Assembly: GCF_900105255.1 (NCBI RefSeq)
Contig: NZ_LT629763.1
Span: forward strand, 868,001 to 932,000
DNA: 64,000 bases
Direction: 5' to 3'
From: Halopseudomonas sabulinigri
GTDB lineage: Bacteria; Pseudomonadota; Gammaproteobacteria; Pseudomonadales; Pseudomonadaceae
Every line of letters starts with the position of its first letter. Positions within the stretch are counted from its first letter, which is position 1. Below the pieces are notes generated by a model. That model saw only the letters and a program-made list of their open reading frames with translations. It was not told the origin of the DNA and searched no databases. A program made the translations under genes and the position numbers. This document shows positions 63,815-64,000 of the stretch, piece by piece.

Positions 63815-64000
63815 GTGGCTGCCAGTCTGGACCCGGCTGTTTATACCAGTCTGGAAGCATTGCTCGGCGCGCGCCGCCACTGCCATGAGCTGCCGCTGTT
63901 CAGTCGGCCAGTGCGTAGCGGTCGGCAAAGCGGCCAGCAAAGCTCACGTTTGCGTGGTCGCGGGGTCGACTTTGATCAGGTACGTGCCTATCAGCCCGGC
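63815..64000 (+). CDS. DUF58 domain protein, 3'-truncated by window edge
   Basis: The first 62 residues of a DUF58 protein, starting at GTG 63815, three bases after the moxR stop. The visible part has a short helical start (VYTSLEALLGARRHCHEL) and the DUF58 signature RGRGVDFDQVRAYQPG, which in full proteins continues to the von Willebrand-like domain. Partner of MoxR in the same operon. The GTG start is supported by the coupling distance; no ATG is in frame nearby. Confidence 0.85.
   Translation, partial: MAASLDPAVYTSLEALLGARRHCHELPLFSRPVRSGRQSGQQSSRLRGRGVDFDQVRAYQPG

Noticed and set aside
1-64000. CRISPR arrays, tRNA or rRNA genes, prophage genes
   Set aside because: No regularly spaced repeats, cloverleaf-like tRNA sequence, rRNA sequence or phage structural gene was recognised on reading the window.

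Overview
The window is a 64-kb chromosomal segment of a gamma-proteobacterium of the Pseudomonadaceae. This is inferred from the rlmL-rmf-pyrD block, the 180-kDa-type NAD-glutamate dehydrogenase with an overlapping DUF2835 gene, the muxABC-opmB type RND operon, the FecI/FecR/TonB-receptor signalling unit and the C-terminal end of fabB. A marine or environmental lineage near Halopseudomonas is plausible but not proven. Most of the segment is G+C-rich and densely coded. No rRNA or tRNA gene, CRISPR array, prophage or intact transposase gene was seen.

Left part (1-24.4 kb): fabB end and a perfect bidirectional terminator; a Bcr/CflA-type efflux pump; an ankyrin protein; a TetR-controlled Baeyer-Villiger monooxygenase / SDR / alpha-beta hydrolase operon with two tandem 18-bp operators on its promoter; twin YgdI/YgdR-like lipoproteins; an ECF42-type sigma factor with its small partner proteins (PhnB-like, YCII/DGPF, DUF1428); a cell-surface-signalling iron uptake unit (FecI-like sigma, FecR, STN-containing TonB receptor) with a Fur-box candidate; rimO; signalling proteins (HDOD, DISM-GGDEF); and a second TonB siderophore receptor with its own Fur-box candidate.

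Accessory island (24.7-29.3 kb): an A+T-richer stretch that reads as a remnant integron cassette array without an integrase. Each of three cassettes starts with a 7-nt box (G plus the first six cassette bases) that is exactly complementary to the 7-nt box opening that same cassette's own attC, as expected for excisable cassettes. Cassette A carries an MltR-like gene with an RNxFxH (HEPN-like) motif, cut by an in-frame TGA directly followed by ATG. Cassette B encodes a membrane-anchored, coiled-coil, receiver-like protein lacking some usual receiver residues. Cassette C encodes a multi-pass membrane protein, and its attC is cut off at base 27001, exactly where a 14-bp sequence begins that recurs 2.2 kb downstream. 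Between the two copies lie an orphan 3' gene end and a CHASE-GGDEF gene.

Middle part (29.3-43 kb): mostly single-gene units. They include a DUF2959 lipoprotein, a quinone-oxidoreductase-like MDR, YihY, a methyltransferase, a serine hydrolase, two GFA-domain proteins, a class D beta-lactamase, a MerR/carboxymuconolactone decarboxylase pair with an operator, RarD, a stand-alone panB, a YgeA-type racemase and a LysE exporter.

Right part (43-64 kb): the muxABC-opmB tripartite efflux operon with a large palindrome and Fur-box-like core upstream, a zinc alcohol dehydrogenase, rlmL, rmf, pyrD, DUF2835, gdhB, and the start of a MoxR/DUF58 operon that runs off the window.
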